A stretch of 64,000 nt of DNA from an uncultured Saprospiraceae bacterium (lineage in GTDB: Bacteria > Bacteroidota > Bacteroidia > Chitinophagales > Saprospiraceae), in assembly GCA_937923485.1 (NCBI GenBank), contig CALDUE010000011.1, forward strand, positions 1 through 64,000. Direction: 5' to 3'. The notes under the pieces are model-generated. The model did no database searches. It was not told the origin of the DNA and was given only the letters and a program-made list of their open reading frames with translations. This document shows, in pieces, positions 35,927 through 44,421 of the stretch. Each line of letters starts with the position of its first letter. The first letter of the stretch is position 1. The translations under genes and the position numbers were made by a program.

Positions 35927-36482
35927 ACTCGGGGAGTTTTTATGGATTTAAATTCAAAAAGTTGTTTGCCTGCACTTTACAAAAAGCGGTAAAGGCGGTG
36001 CAAGTAACAACCATCATATTAAGTGCCAATGCTTATTTGCTGACAGGGGGGCAGAGAGAAGTCGCACTCTGTCAGGTGGGGTAAAGCTTCGCCTGAATTT
36101 TTGGCAGGAGCGCTCTTGGTGCAGCTTCCATCCGTTGTGCTTCGCACTAATAGGATAGGAGATTCAAAAGGTTCAGCATCAACTACTCGCGTTGCTCGTA
36201 TGTGGTGGTTCAAAAGGTTCAGCACCAACTACTCGCGTTGCTCGCACTTGATGGTTCAAGGTGCCACAACCTTGCTCGCTACGCTCGTTGGTTTGCTTAC
36301 TACTTGCCGCACCTTGAACCAAATTGGTGAAGTGCGAAGCACGAGCTAATTTGTTTAACCTTGAACCAGCTCAAAGAAGTGCGCAGCACGAATTGAGTTG
36401 CATTGAACCTAGACCCTACCACAACGAAATAAGCCCCACAAGTCAGAGACTTGCAGGGCTTATTCAGTTGTGGTACTTCAAT
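35927..36482 (-). repeat. Noncoding block of 46/47-bp repeats in opposite orientations
   Basis: This 556-bp gap between groES and secG holds no credible gene. A 46-bp unit starting TTCAAAAGGTTCAGCA is tandemly repeated at 36163 and 36209. A 47-bp unit starting ACCTTGAACC is repeated at 36311 and 36358, containing GTGCGAAGCAC or GTGCGCAGCAC. The second type resembles the reverse complement of the first (AAGTGCGA..GCA.CGAG core). A perfect 12-bp inverted repeat GGTTCAAGGTGC / GCACCTTGAACC (36253, 36309) joins the halves. A further hairpin CTGACAG...CTGTCAG spans 36040-36075. The secG terminator sits at the right end. Confidence 0.8.
36428..36464 (-). terminator. Intrinsic terminator of the secG operon
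   Basis: On the minus strand AATAAGCCC...CAAGTC-tct-GACTTG...GGGCTTATT forms a long stem, followed by TCGTT. It starts 19 bp after the secG stop and is nearly symmetric, so it might work both ways. Confidence 0.75.
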
Positions 36483-36758
36483 TTACCCTTGTATCGGGAA
36501 ATTATTGATCGCATCGCCTCCACCTTCTGGACCTCCGACAACCATCGAAGTGATGATGCAGAGTACAAATAGTGCGATTGCGAGATACCATGTTAGTTTC
36601 TCGATGAAGTCGGTTGACTTCGCTGCGCCGAACATTTGTGTCGCTTGATTTCCGCCAAACGTACTATCAAGTCCACCACCCTTCGGGTTTTGAACGAGTA
36701 CGGCGATTATAAGGAGTACACAGATGAGTGCGATGATGACAGTTAGTACTGGAGCCAT
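36483..36758 (-). CDS. secG: Preprotein translocase subunit SecG
   Basis: Small accessory subunit of the SecYEG channel, 91 aa, with two transmembrane helices (VLTVIIALICVLLIIAVLV and WYLAIALFVLCIITSMVVG). The conserved cytoplasmic loop QNPKGGGLDSTFGGNQATQM with FGAAKSTDFIEKLT is diagnostic. Its start overlaps the stop of the upstream gene by one base, and a terminator follows. The C-terminal tail (GGPEGGGDAINNFPIQG) is Gly-rich, as often seen in Bacteroidota. Confidence 0.95.
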   Translation of the reverse strand: MAPVLTVIIALICVLLIIAVLVQNPKGGGLDSTFGGNQATQMFGAAKSTDFIEKLTWYLAIALFVLCIITSMVVGGPEGGGDAINNFPIQG

Positions 36759-37522
36759 TATGCGTTTTCTTGCTGAAGTGCGTCAATTAGAGCTGCGAAT
36801 GTCGCTCTTTTTTCAGGATATCGCAAAGATAGTGTTTCGTACATATTAATTGCCTTGTCATTATGTCCCTGTAATGCCAAAATTTCGGCGAGGGTCTCTG
36901 AGGCAATATCAAGTGAATCCTCACTACTCTTGCTGACTTCATTACGAGATTTCTTCGCTGATTGTTTCTTGTCGGTAGACAGCAACAGCAAGTCACGCCA
37001 AGAGGTCTTAGCTTTCTTTCTCTTCCATTCGTTGTACGAGCGAAAAGATTCTTTAGGGGATGGTTTAGGTCTTCCGTATTCCATGATTAGTCCATGGCGA
37101 TGCAAATACCAATCCACGGTTTCTACAACGGAAGCTACAACGTCAAGATTGAAGTCGGAAATAAACCTTTCTGAAGCATTCTCTGCTTCCATTCTAAGAG
37201 CGCTTTGCGCAGCCGTATTGGCCGTTGCAATTTGGCTTTCTTCCTTGATAAATCCAAAGTGTTGATCAACTCTGGCAGGGTTTGCATTTATGAGTTGCTC
37301 GCGTTGTTGAGCAATATCTCCTCGGCTAACGAAAGGTGCGACTCGATTTTTCCAAATGCGAATATCATTCTCGTTACCATCGAGAAGTGCCTTCTGGTAG
37401 CGAAGCACGCGCAGTGGACCGCACCACGGATGTGAAGCGATAAGAACCTCTAACTCCGTGGCGTTCTGGCTACTTAAGAGCGCGGATTTTTTCAGTAAAT
37501 CACCAAATCTTTCGGCGGTCAT
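36758..37522 (-). CDS. Helical protein with C-terminal TPR-like repeat, upstream of secG
   Basis: 254-aa soluble protein of unknown function without signal peptide. The N-terminal half is helical (LLKKSALLSSQNATELEVLI, HPWCGPLRVLRYQKALL). The centre has a basic patch (EWKRKKAKTSW), and the C-terminus has one recognisable TPR-like unit (SETLAEILALQGHNDKAINM then YETLSLRYPEKRATFAALI). Genes of this type commonly sit next to secG in Bacteroidota, as far as I recall. The one-base overlap with secG implies coupled translation and perhaps a link to export. Confidence 0.7.
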   Translation of the reverse strand: MTAERFGDLLKKSALLSSQNATELEVLIASHPWCGPLRVLRYQKALLDGNENDIRIWKNRVAPFVSRGDIAQQREQLINANPARVDQHFGFIKEESQIATANTAAQSALRMEAENASERFISDFNLDVVASVVETVDWYLHRHGLIMEYGRPKPSPKESFRSYNEWKRKKAKTSWRDLLLLSTDKKQSAKKSRNEVSKSSEDSLDIASETLAEILALQGHNDKAINMYETLSLRYPEKRATFAALIDALQQENA

Positions 37523-37613
37523 AAGTCCAAGATTACGACAAGAAATTAACTGTCCAGTAGAAAATATTCACCAATCTTGAGATTGTAGGCATAACGAGCG
37601 TTGACGACCACGC

Positions 37614-38021
37614 TTAGCTCGTCTTAAGAATTTTTAGGCAACTCCAGAGCAGCTTCTTTTTCTCGATATCCGCTTCAATGGTTTCTAGCCTTTCGGCAAA
37701 ACACCAAAACTGATCGCCAATCTTGGTCCATTGATAAGGAGTGACGTTCCACTGTGCGCCAATTTGTTTTGGCGAAAGCCCAAAAACAGCAATATGCAGG
37801 CCAACAATTGTTGTAGGTATGCCTCCGACTACAGCTTTTGGCGGCGCAAATTCAAAAGTGGATGATTCGCTGTTAGGATTAAGAGAACAAGCGACATAAA
37901 TTTTCTCCAACATCTCCCGCGCACTTGGTGTTGTTCTATGCGGAATCAAAGAAAGAAGACGGATTTGAGGACCAATCTCAAGCTCAACTTTCGGGAGTAC
38001 GTCTAGGTATTCGTCGTTCAT
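37614..38021 (-). CDS. Hypothetical protein
   Basis: 135-aa protein from ATG 38021; the track start at 38033 is a TTG. No signal peptide and no motif that I recognise. It is a mixed alpha/beta protein (VELEIGPQIRLLSLIPHRTT, VGGIPTTIVGLHIAVFGLSP, WTKIGDQFWCFAERLETIEA). It stands alone between the secG cluster and ilvE. It carries both iterated words: GTTTTGGCGAAAGC (37766) and GCCTTTCGGCAAAAC (37688). Coding is supported by the full-length frame and family-like composition, but function is unknown. Confidence 0.55.
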   Translation of the reverse strand: MNDEYLDVLPKVELEIGPQIRLLSLIPHRTTPSAREMLEKIYVACSLNPNSESSTFEFAPPKAVVGGIPTTIVGLHIAVFGLSPKQIGAQWNVTPYQWTKIGDQFWCFAERLETIEADIEKKKLLWSCLKILKTS

Positions 38022-38148
38022 ATTTTGAAACAAAATTTGCTGTGTTGTTGTTTTTTCAAGCTTTTATGCCGATAAAAAGTAAAATGCATCCACATGGCAA
38101 TATATCCTTTTGAGTTTCTTACTTTCGTCACTCTAATCAGCAGCTCTA

Positions 38149-39237
38149 ATGAACCAAAATATCTCCATAAAGAAGACACAAAACTCTCGTCTTAAAGACG
38201 TTGACTTTGAAAACCTACCGTTCGGCCGACTTTTTTCGGACCACATGTTTATGGTTGATTACGTCGATGGAGAATGGAAGGAACCTCAAATAGTTCCATA
38301 TGGTAGCATTAGCATAGAGCCATCAAACATGGCGCTGCATTACGGTCAAGCGGTCTTTGAAGGAATGAAGGCCACCAAGACTGCTGATGGCAAAGCAATG
38401 CTTTTCCGTCCTGAGCAACACTCTCGCAGAATTAATGCCTCAGCAGCACGACTGGCTATGCCAGAGCTTCCTGAGTCAATTTTCCTCGATGCTGTGCACA
38501 CGCTCGTCAATCTCGACAAGGGATGGATTCCTCCAGCAGAGGGAAGTGCTTTGTACATCCGTCCATTCATGTTCGCAACCGACCATTCTGTAGGTGTACG
38601 CCCAAGCAATAGCTACAAATTCATGATTTTTACCTGTCCCGTAGGTCCATACTATGCTAAGCCTGTAAAGCTCTTGGCGGAGACCAAGTACGTGCGTGCT
38701 GCAACTGGTGGAGTGGGAGAGTCTAAAGCGGCTGGCAATTACGCAGCAGCAATGCTACCAGCGCTGTTGGCGCAGCAAAAAGGCTACGATCAGGTGCTTT
38801 GGCTCGACGCTAAAGAATTTAAATATGTGCAGGAGGTTGGGACGATGAACATCTTTTTCGTCATTGACGGAAAAGTGCATACACCTATGATTAGCGGTAC
38901 GATCCTTCGTGGCATAACGCGCAACTCAATCATTACTTTCCTTAAGGATGCAGGGTACGAGGTGGTCGAAAGAAGAATTTCAATTGATGAAATTGTCGAG
39001 GCTCATGAGAACGGCACCCTTACAGAGGCCTTTGGTTCGGGTACAGCTGCCGTTATTAGTCATGTGCAGAGTATTCTTTACAACAATGTAGAGATCACTC
39101 TGCCACCAGTTGACGACCGCGAAATCGGACCTTGGGTGAAAAACCAAATCAACGGTGTACGAAGTGGTCGAATTACCGACTCGAAAGGTTGGTTGATTGA
39201 AGCCGGGCAGCATAGCGCCGCAGCGATTGAAGTTTAG
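38149..39237 (+). CDS. ilvE: Branched-chain amino acid aminotransferase
   Basis: PLP-dependent fold-type IV aminotransferase interconverting Leu/Ile/Val and their 2-oxo acids. The 362-aa protein has MALHYGQAVFEGMKATKTAD at the dimer interface, the phosphate/cofactor region SKAAGNYAAAML with the Schiff-base Lys in this segment, and EVGTMNIFFVIDG followed by GTILRGITRNS and EAFGSGTAAVISHV. These fit the longer eukaryote-like IlvE group common in Bacteroidota. It appears monocistronic; the upstream TACTTTCG is a one-mismatch -7 candidate. Confidence 0.93.
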   Translation: MNQNISIKKTQNSRLKDVDFENLPFGRLFSDHMFMVDYVDGEWKEPQIVPYGSISIEPSNMALHYGQAVFEGMKATKTADGKAMLFRPEQHSRRINASAARLAMPELPESIFLDAVHTLVNLDKGWIPPAEGSALYIRPFMFATDHSVGVRPSNSYKFMIFTCPVGPYYAKPVKLLAETKYVRAATGGVGESKAAGNYAAAMLPALLAQQKGYDQVLWLDAKEFKYVQEVGTMNIFFVIDGKVHTPMISGTILRGITRNSIITFLKDAGYEVVERRISIDEIVEAHENGTLTEAFGSGTAAVISHVQSILYNNVEITLPPVDDREIGPWVKNQINGVRSGRITDSKGWLIEAGQHSAAAIEV

Positions 39238-39329
39238 TTTTAGCACGCTCATTTTCTAGACGCTGAAATTGTTGAAGGACTAAAGCTTCTTCGGCGAACC
39301 TTAGCGTTTGAGTTTGGTTGAGTAAGTGC

Positions 39330-40883
39330 ATGGCCAAACGTAAAGCTACAACAACTCTCAGATTAATCCTCGGAGATCAATTAAACCACAAACACAGTTG
39401 GTTCGAAAAGGTCGATGACCATATTCTCTACGTCTTCATGGAGGTTCGCTCCGAGACAGACTATGTAGTGCATCATATACAGAAGGTAATCGCTTTCTTC
39501 TTGGGGATGCGAGCGTTCGCAAAACACCTTGAAAGCAAAGGGCATCGGGTCGCATACATCGCGCTCGATGACCCTGGAAATTTGCAGGATATCCCAAAGA
39601 ACTTGTCCAAGCTTGCAGATCAATATGGCGCTGGCACTATTGCCTATCAGTTGCCAGATGAGTGGAGATTGGATCAGTTGATGGATGGTTTTAGCGAAAG
39701 CGAAAAACGAGAAGTCATCAGTTGCGATACAGAGCATTTCATGACTGCCCGTGAGGATTTAGCTACGTTTTTCAAAGGTAAAAAGCGCTACACGATGGAA
39801 TATTTCTATCGAGACATGCGCAAGAAGCATGATGTGCTGATGAATGCAGATGGGGAGCCGACTGGCGGTGCGTGGAATTTTGATCACGATAACCGCAATA
39901 AGCTGCCGAAAGATGTTGCAATGCCTCCGCTCAGGACATTCACCTCTCAAATAAGCGATTTGCAATCCATGCTCAAGGAGCAAGGGGTCAAAACCTTAGG
40001 ATCCATCGACCCAAGTAAGTGGGTGTGGCCTACCACTAGATCGGAAGCTTTACAGACGCTCAATGATTTTGTAAAAGAAAGGCTTCAGTCCTTTGGCACC
40101 TATCAGGATTCGATGACGACTCGTGATCCATTCTTATTTCATGCGAGAATAAGCTTTGCGCTGAACAGCAAACTGATCTCACCAAAGGAAGTCGTTGAGA
40201 GGGTCGAAAGTTATTACGACAAGCATCGCAGTACGATTGAAATTAATCAAGTTGAAGGATTTATTCGGCAAGTGATTGGGTGGCGCGAATACATGCGAGG
40301 CATTTACTGGGCTCACATGCCTGAGTTTGCTGAGTTGAACAAACTTGAGCACACTGCAGCTCTGCCAGACTGGTATTGGACAGGTGATACCAAAATGACT
40401 TGTTTGTCGCACGCCATTGGGCAGACTCTCGAGCACGCGTATGCACACCACATTCATCGACTAATGATCACTGGAAATTTTGCGCTCTTGCTCGGCGTCA
40501 ACCCCGATGAAGTTGATGCGTGGTATTTAGGTATCTATATAGACGCGATCGAGTGGGTTGAAATAACCAACACGCGTGGCATGAGTCAATTTGCAGATGG
40601 AGGAATTGTAGGTACCAAACCTTATATGTCCTCTGCAAATTATATTCATAAAATGAGTGACTATTGTAAGGATTGTCACTACGATCGAAAAATTAGACAC
40701 GGCGATAAGGCTTGTCCATTTAATTCTCTTTACTGGGCATTTGTAGATCGTCACCGAGAACGATTATCTAAAAATGGGCGGATAGCTCAGATGGTGCGCT
40801 TATGGGAAAGGATGGCCGCTGATGAACGTGCATCAACTTTATTGCAAGCTGAAGAGTATATGAAAAACGTGAATACCTTATGA
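39330..40883 (+). CDS. FeS-type cryptochrome/photolyase (PhrB/CryPro-like)
   Basis: 517-aa flavoprotein of the deoxyribodipyrimidine photolyase-related group, predicted to bind FAD and a [4Fe-4S] cluster. LRLILGDQLNHKHSWF is the N-terminal alpha/beta domain. HAYAHHIHRLMITGNFALLL and WYLGIYIDAIEWVEITNTRG are in the FAD-binding domain. Four Cys are placed as cluster ligands (MTCLSH, YCKDCHY, KACPFNS). ATG 39330 is preferred over the track's TTG at 39318. Members of this group repair (6-4) photoproducts or act as blue-light receptors; which applies here cannot be read from sequence. Its last four bases overlap the SRPBCC gene. Confidence 0.9.
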   Translation: MAKRKATTTLRLILGDQLNHKHSWFEKVDDHILYVFMEVRSETDYVVHHIQKVIAFFLGMRAFAKHLESKGHRVAYIALDDPGNLQDIPKNLSKLADQYGAGTIAYQLPDEWRLDQLMDGFSESEKREVISCDTEHFMTAREDLATFFKGKKRYTMEYFYRDMRKKHDVLMNADGEPTGGAWNFDHDNRNKLPKDVAMPPLRTFTSQISDLQSMLKEQGVKTLGSIDPSKWVWPTTRSEALQTLNDFVKERLQSFGTYQDSMTTRDPFLFHARISFALNSKLISPKEVVERVESYYDKHRSTIEINQVEGFIRQVIGWREYMRGIYWAHMPEFAELNKLEHTAALPDWYWTGDTKMTCLSHAIGQTLEHAYAHHIHRLMITGNFALLLGVNPDEVDAWYLGIYIDAIEWVEITNTRGMSQFADGGIVGTKPYMSSANYIHKMSDYCKDCHYDRKIRHGDKACPFNSLYWAFVDRHRERLSKNGRIAQMVRLWERMAADERASTLLQAEEYMKNVNTL

Positions 40884-41329
40884 GCCGATGTGACCTCCTA
40901 ATAACGCACTACGTGAAAGGTAATGCGGTGGATATTTTCGATAATTTTACGCAAGAATTATTTGAAGTGCTTGCGCCTGCGTTCCCGCCAGCAAAACTCT
41001 TGCGTTATGATGGAAATGCAATAGGTGATGTTGTTGAAATACGTCTCGGTATTCCTCCAGCTACGGTTGTTTGGCAAAGCAAAATTACCGAACACAAGCG
41101 CGCAACAGATAAATGCCTATTCGTAGATGAAGGTGTGAAACTGCCGCCACCACTGGATTATTGGGTGCATAGGCATAGGATAGAGCAAGCAGGGGAGGGA
41201 AGGGTTGCAATTATTGAAGATATAACCTTTGGAACACCATTCAATTGGCTCACCAGTCTAATGAAGCCGGTTATCAGTGCACAATTCGAAGCTCGGGGAA
41301 GCAAGTATGTTTCATTCTTTAACGGGTAA
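40880..41329 (+). CDS. SRPBCC-like ligand-binding protein coupled to photolyase
   Basis: 149-aa soluble protein, most like SRPBCC/START-fold proteins often found beside photolyases in Bacteroidota. Visible landmarks are the N-terminal strand LLITHYVKGNAVDIFDNF, the central LRYDGNAIGDVVEIRLG, and the C-terminal helix FNWLTSLMKPVISAQFEARG that packs over the barrel in this fold. Translation is coupled to the photolyase through ATGA overlap. Ligand and role are unknown; a link to light-induced damage or pigment metabolism is inference. Confidence 0.65.
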   Translation: MSRCDLLITHYVKGNAVDIFDNFTQELFEVLAPAFPPAKLLRYDGNAIGDVVEIRLGIPPATVVWQSKITEHKRATDKCLFVDEGVKLPPPLDYWVHRHRIEQAGEGRVAIIEDITFGTPFNWLTSLMKPVISAQFEARGSKYVSFFNG

Positions 41330-41350
41330 CTATTAGCCTCTTAGTTGCCC
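41324..41350. terminator. Possible bidirectional hairpin between convergent genes
   Basis: GGGTAACTA (41324) pairs with TAGTTGCCC (41350) with one wobble. It spans the stops of the SRPBCC gene and the convergent coiled-coil gene. Neither side has a good T run, so termination is uncertain. Confidence 0.35.
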
Positions 41351-44319
41351 TTGAGCTCTTTCAATCTTTTCTCTTCTTCTTGAATTGCACGTTTGAGTTT
41401 GGCCTCTTCTTGGCGAAGCTTTTCAATTTGCTTTTGGCGCATTCCAACGTCGTTGGTTAATTCATCGCGCTCTACTTTTTGCATGCTAAGCTGTTCTTCA
41501 TGTGCGGCTCTAGCCTTACGCGTCGCATCTATATAAGACTGCTGAGCAGCCTCAATTTCTGCTACTGCATTATCTCGTGCTTCTTTGATTGATTTTGCAG
41601 CTTTCTGTTGTTCTTCAGCAATTTGTTCTTGCTGTTTTATTCGCTCTGCGGCAAGTTCATCCCGCAAGGCTCTGCGTTCGTCTTCTACAGCTTTTCGTTC
41701 TGTTGCTAAGTCTTCTGCAAGAATTGCTTTTTGAGTTTTGCGTTGTTCAGCAAGGTCGTCTTCAAACTTCTTGTGCGCGATATTCATGTCGCGTTTTTCG
41801 GCGTCTTGCGTTTCTCGGAGAGCGACAATCTGCTCACTATGTTCTTGACGAATTGTAGAGATACTTCGCGCTGCTTTCTCTCGTTCTGTGGCAACATCGC
41901 CGGCGATTTCTTCACGAACCTTGGCGAGGTCGCGCATCAAAGCTTCTTGTTCGTCAATGGCCTCTTCTTGAAGTCGATTTAAGGTTTGAGCCTGTTTAAT
42001 CTCAGCTTTGCTAATTTCTTCACGGGCCTCCTTGCGAGCCAACGCTACTTCGCGATTGAGTGAGTCTCTGTACTCCGTGCTACGCTTAAATGCTTCATTT
42101 TGGAGCTCTCGATCTTTTTTGAGTTGGAATTCAAGAGCCTCTTTTTGAGCTTGATTACGTGCACGGGTCGAACTCATATCTTTCGATTCTGCATCGAGTG
42201 CAGCAAGTCTTCTTTCGTTTGCTTCAATGAGTTCTTTGTCCGCATTATCAGGGAGATTTTTCGCTTGAGTTGCGATTCGAGCACGTTGCGATTCAATTGC
42301 CTTGTCAAGACTATCAAGTCTACTTCTGCGCTGTGCCTCTTCTTTTTGAAGTACCGCATCAATTTTTTTGCGTTCTTCCTCGATCCGAGTAGCCAAAGCC
42401 TCACGCTGCGCTTTCCATTCTTGCGCTGCTGCGAGGTCTCTGGCTTCTTGTTCTTCTGCCAATGTTTTCTGACGTGCTTCAATAGCAGCCATTTCATCGG
42501 CGAGTTTGGATTGCATCTGTTCGCGACGCTCGTTTGCTGCTTTTGTTTGCTCTGCCACGCTAGCTGCCAGTTCTTGGCGGCGCGTATCTGCAGTAGATCG
42601 TGCAGCTGCAATAGCAGCAGCTTCCTCGGCTTGAACTTCGGCTATTCGTTGATCAGCGGCTTCGCGAGCAGCTTTGACATCTTGAGCCAATGCTATCCTC
42701 GCTTCTGCTCCCATTTCAGCGGCTTCTTGAGTTTTCTCAAGTTCCTCTGCTTTAGCCTTCGCAATGGCTTCTTGAGAGTTCGTCGTTGCGCTCACAGTTT
42801 GTTCTGCCAGAACTTGCTGCTGCGAGCGGGCGGCTTCACGAGCTGCTTCAAGTTCTTCTGCGTAGGCTTCACGCTGATTGACTAACTCTTCCTTTAGGCT
42901 TGCAATTTTGCGCTCAAAGGCAGATTCTTGTTCAGCGAGTTGTTCTGCTTGGAGGCGACGAGCTTCTGCCATTCTTACGGCTTGCGCTTCTTGTTCCCGA
43001 GCTACCTCTTCTCGCATTTCTGCGATTTTGGTTAGGCTAGCCTCCTTTGCTTTCAGGACTTCTTTCTGCGCTTCGGCGCGTGTTTGAGAAACGGTCGCTT
43101 GACTAGAATCTTGCGCATTCATTGCTGCTTTTCTTGCGGCTGCGATTTGATCCTCCAGGTCCTTACGAATCTCTATGATCTGTTGCTGGCTACTTTCTCG
43201 TGCACTAGCAACTTCATCGGCATATGCCGTCCTCGCCTCAGCAAATTTGGTCCGTTCCGCTGCTGCGGCAGCCGCGTTCTCTTTGCGTATTTGTGCTAGT
43301 TGAGAGGCGCTTTCAGTTTTGGCTTGTTCGATTGCGAGCAGTGCTTTTGCTCTCGCATCTGCGACTTCTTGCGCAGCGGCCTGTTGTTCTGAACTCACAT
43401 CTCCATCGATGGCCTGAATTTTCTGACCAGCACTAGCTTGAGCTTCGGTGATACGCTCAGTTGCTTTTTGCCTTGCTTCTACCACTTCGGCGGCTATGGC
43501 TTGCTCTTGCAGTGCAGCGGCCTCTCTGCTCGCTGAAAGGTCATCCGCGATATTGGCTTTTGCTCGATCTGCTTTTGCTTTTTCGAGCGCTATTTCTTCA
43601 AGAAGGTCTTTTTTGAGTTGAGCGAGCTGAGCTCTAAGGTCTACTATTTCCTGTTTGGCTGCATCTTGCTCAGCTTTGTCTCTTTCCGATAGTGTTGTTG
43701 TTCCTGGTTTTGTCGAAAGACCACTTTCTCTAGTTGATCTCACATCTGGTGCCCGAGTTCTTCCAACGGCAGGGATTGAAATTCTAACCGCGGCTATATC
43801 TGGAATTAGGGCAGGATTGATTTCTTTGACAAAGCATTGCGCCAATTGTCGCAGCTCAGCTTGTCGACTTGCAGGTAGGGTAAACCTTCGTCCTTGGCTT
43901 TTGACGTTATTTTTAAGGGTGACTACAGCGATGTCATTTGCGGCGAGCCAATTTGCAGTTTCTACATCTAGTTGGAGCTCATTGACAAATTCTGGAGCAC
44001 CAGAGGAACTAACCGTTTTGACCGATCCGACGAACCTGTAAGACCTTAACTGTCCTGACTTAGGGATGAAAATCAGCTCGTCGTCCTTATTCGGTTTTTC
44101 ACCACCACGACTTTCAAAAACGGCCCGAATCCCTTTGCCTCCTGCTTCGAAATGAATAGAGTAGGCATAATTACCGCGCACCACGAGCTTCTGAGACTCG
44201 GTTACGATTCTTTGGCCGGTAGATAATGTGACATTTTCAGTCAGCCGGCTCGCACACTGTGCGGTTATGCTTTCGCCAAAACATAAAATGGCAATGCTCA
44301 GTATTAGTAGCCTAATCAT
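41341..44319 (-). CDS. Giant exported coiled-coil protein
   Basis: 992-aa exported protein. The signal peptide is MIRLLILSIAILCFGESITA then QCAS. Residues about 20-190 form a beta-rich head (VVRGNYAYSIHFEAGGKGIR, DELIFIPKSGQLRSYRFVG, LQLDVETANWLAANDIAVVT) of no family I recognise. A short proline/serine linker follows. From about residue 215 to the end almost every residue fits an Ala/Glu/Lys/Arg/Gln-rich coiled coil (AEEEIALEKAKADRAKANIA-type stretches). No C-terminal sorting domain or membrane helix is seen, so it probably stays periplasmic as a long rod. Function is unknown; a structural or scaffold role is inferred. Confidence 0.75.
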   Translation of the reverse strand: MIRLLILSIAILCFGESITAQCASRLTENVTLSTGQRIVTESQKLVVRGNYAYSIHFEAGGKGIRAVFESRGGEKPNKDDELIFIPKSGQLRSYRFVGSVKTVSSSGAPEFVNELQLDVETANWLAANDIAVVTLKNNVKSQGRRFTLPASRQAELRQLAQCFVKEINPALIPDIAAVRISIPAVGRTRAPDVRSTRESGLSTKPGTTTLSERDKAEQDAAKQEIVDLRAQLAQLKKDLLEEIALEKAKADRAKANIADDLSASREAAALQEQAIAAEVVEARQKATERITEAQASAGQKIQAIDGDVSSEQQAAAQEVADARAKALLAIEQAKTESASQLAQIRKENAAAAAAERTKFAEARTAYADEVASARESSQQQIIEIRKDLEDQIAAARKAAMNAQDSSQATVSQTRAEAQKEVLKAKEASLTKIAEMREEVAREQEAQAVRMAEARRLQAEQLAEQESAFERKIASLKEELVNQREAYAEELEAAREAARSQQQVLAEQTVSATTNSQEAIAKAKAEELEKTQEAAEMGAEARIALAQDVKAAREAADQRIAEVQAEEAAAIAAARSTADTRRQELAASVAEQTKAANERREQMQSKLADEMAAIEARQKTLAEEQEARDLAAAQEWKAQREALATRIEEERKKIDAVLQKEEAQRRSRLDSLDKAIESQRARIATQAKNLPDNADKELIEANERRLAALDAESKDMSSTRARNQAQKEALEFQLKKDRELQNEAFKRSTEYRDSLNREVALARKEAREEISKAEIKQAQTLNRLQEEAIDEQEALMRDLAKVREEIAGDVATEREKAARSISTIRQEHSEQIVALRETQDAEKRDMNIAHKKFEDDLAEQRKTQKAILAEDLATERKAVEDERRALRDELAAERIKQQEQIAEEQQKAAKSIKEARDNAVAEIEAAQQSYIDATRKARAAHEEQLSMQKVERDELTNDVGMRQKQIEKLRQEEAKLKRAIQEEEKRLKELKGN

Positions 44320-44421
44320 GAAATCAATTTCGTTAAAAACCCTTACGCGGAATAATGTACAAGTATTCCTTGGAACTACAGCATTTAACAGCGAATGTTG
44401 CCAATTATCTGATAGCTGGCC

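Noticed and set aside
35927-36000. CIRCE/HrcA operator upstream of groES
   Set aside because: No TTAGCACTC-N9-GAGTGCTAA or close variant is present.
36019-36228. 69-aa minus ORF between groES and secG
   Set aside because: It overlaps the 46-bp repeat block and a hairpin, with no recognisable protein features.
36163-36410. Possible CRISPR array
   Set aside because: Only two units per orientation, repeats diverged, no spacers of uniform size, and no cas genes in the window.
42100-42885. 261-aa plus-strand ORF antisense to the coiled-coil gene
   Set aside because: It is a shadow of the repetitive A/E/K-rich codons; its Cys/Phe/Ser-rich composition and lack of any motif show it is not a protein gene.
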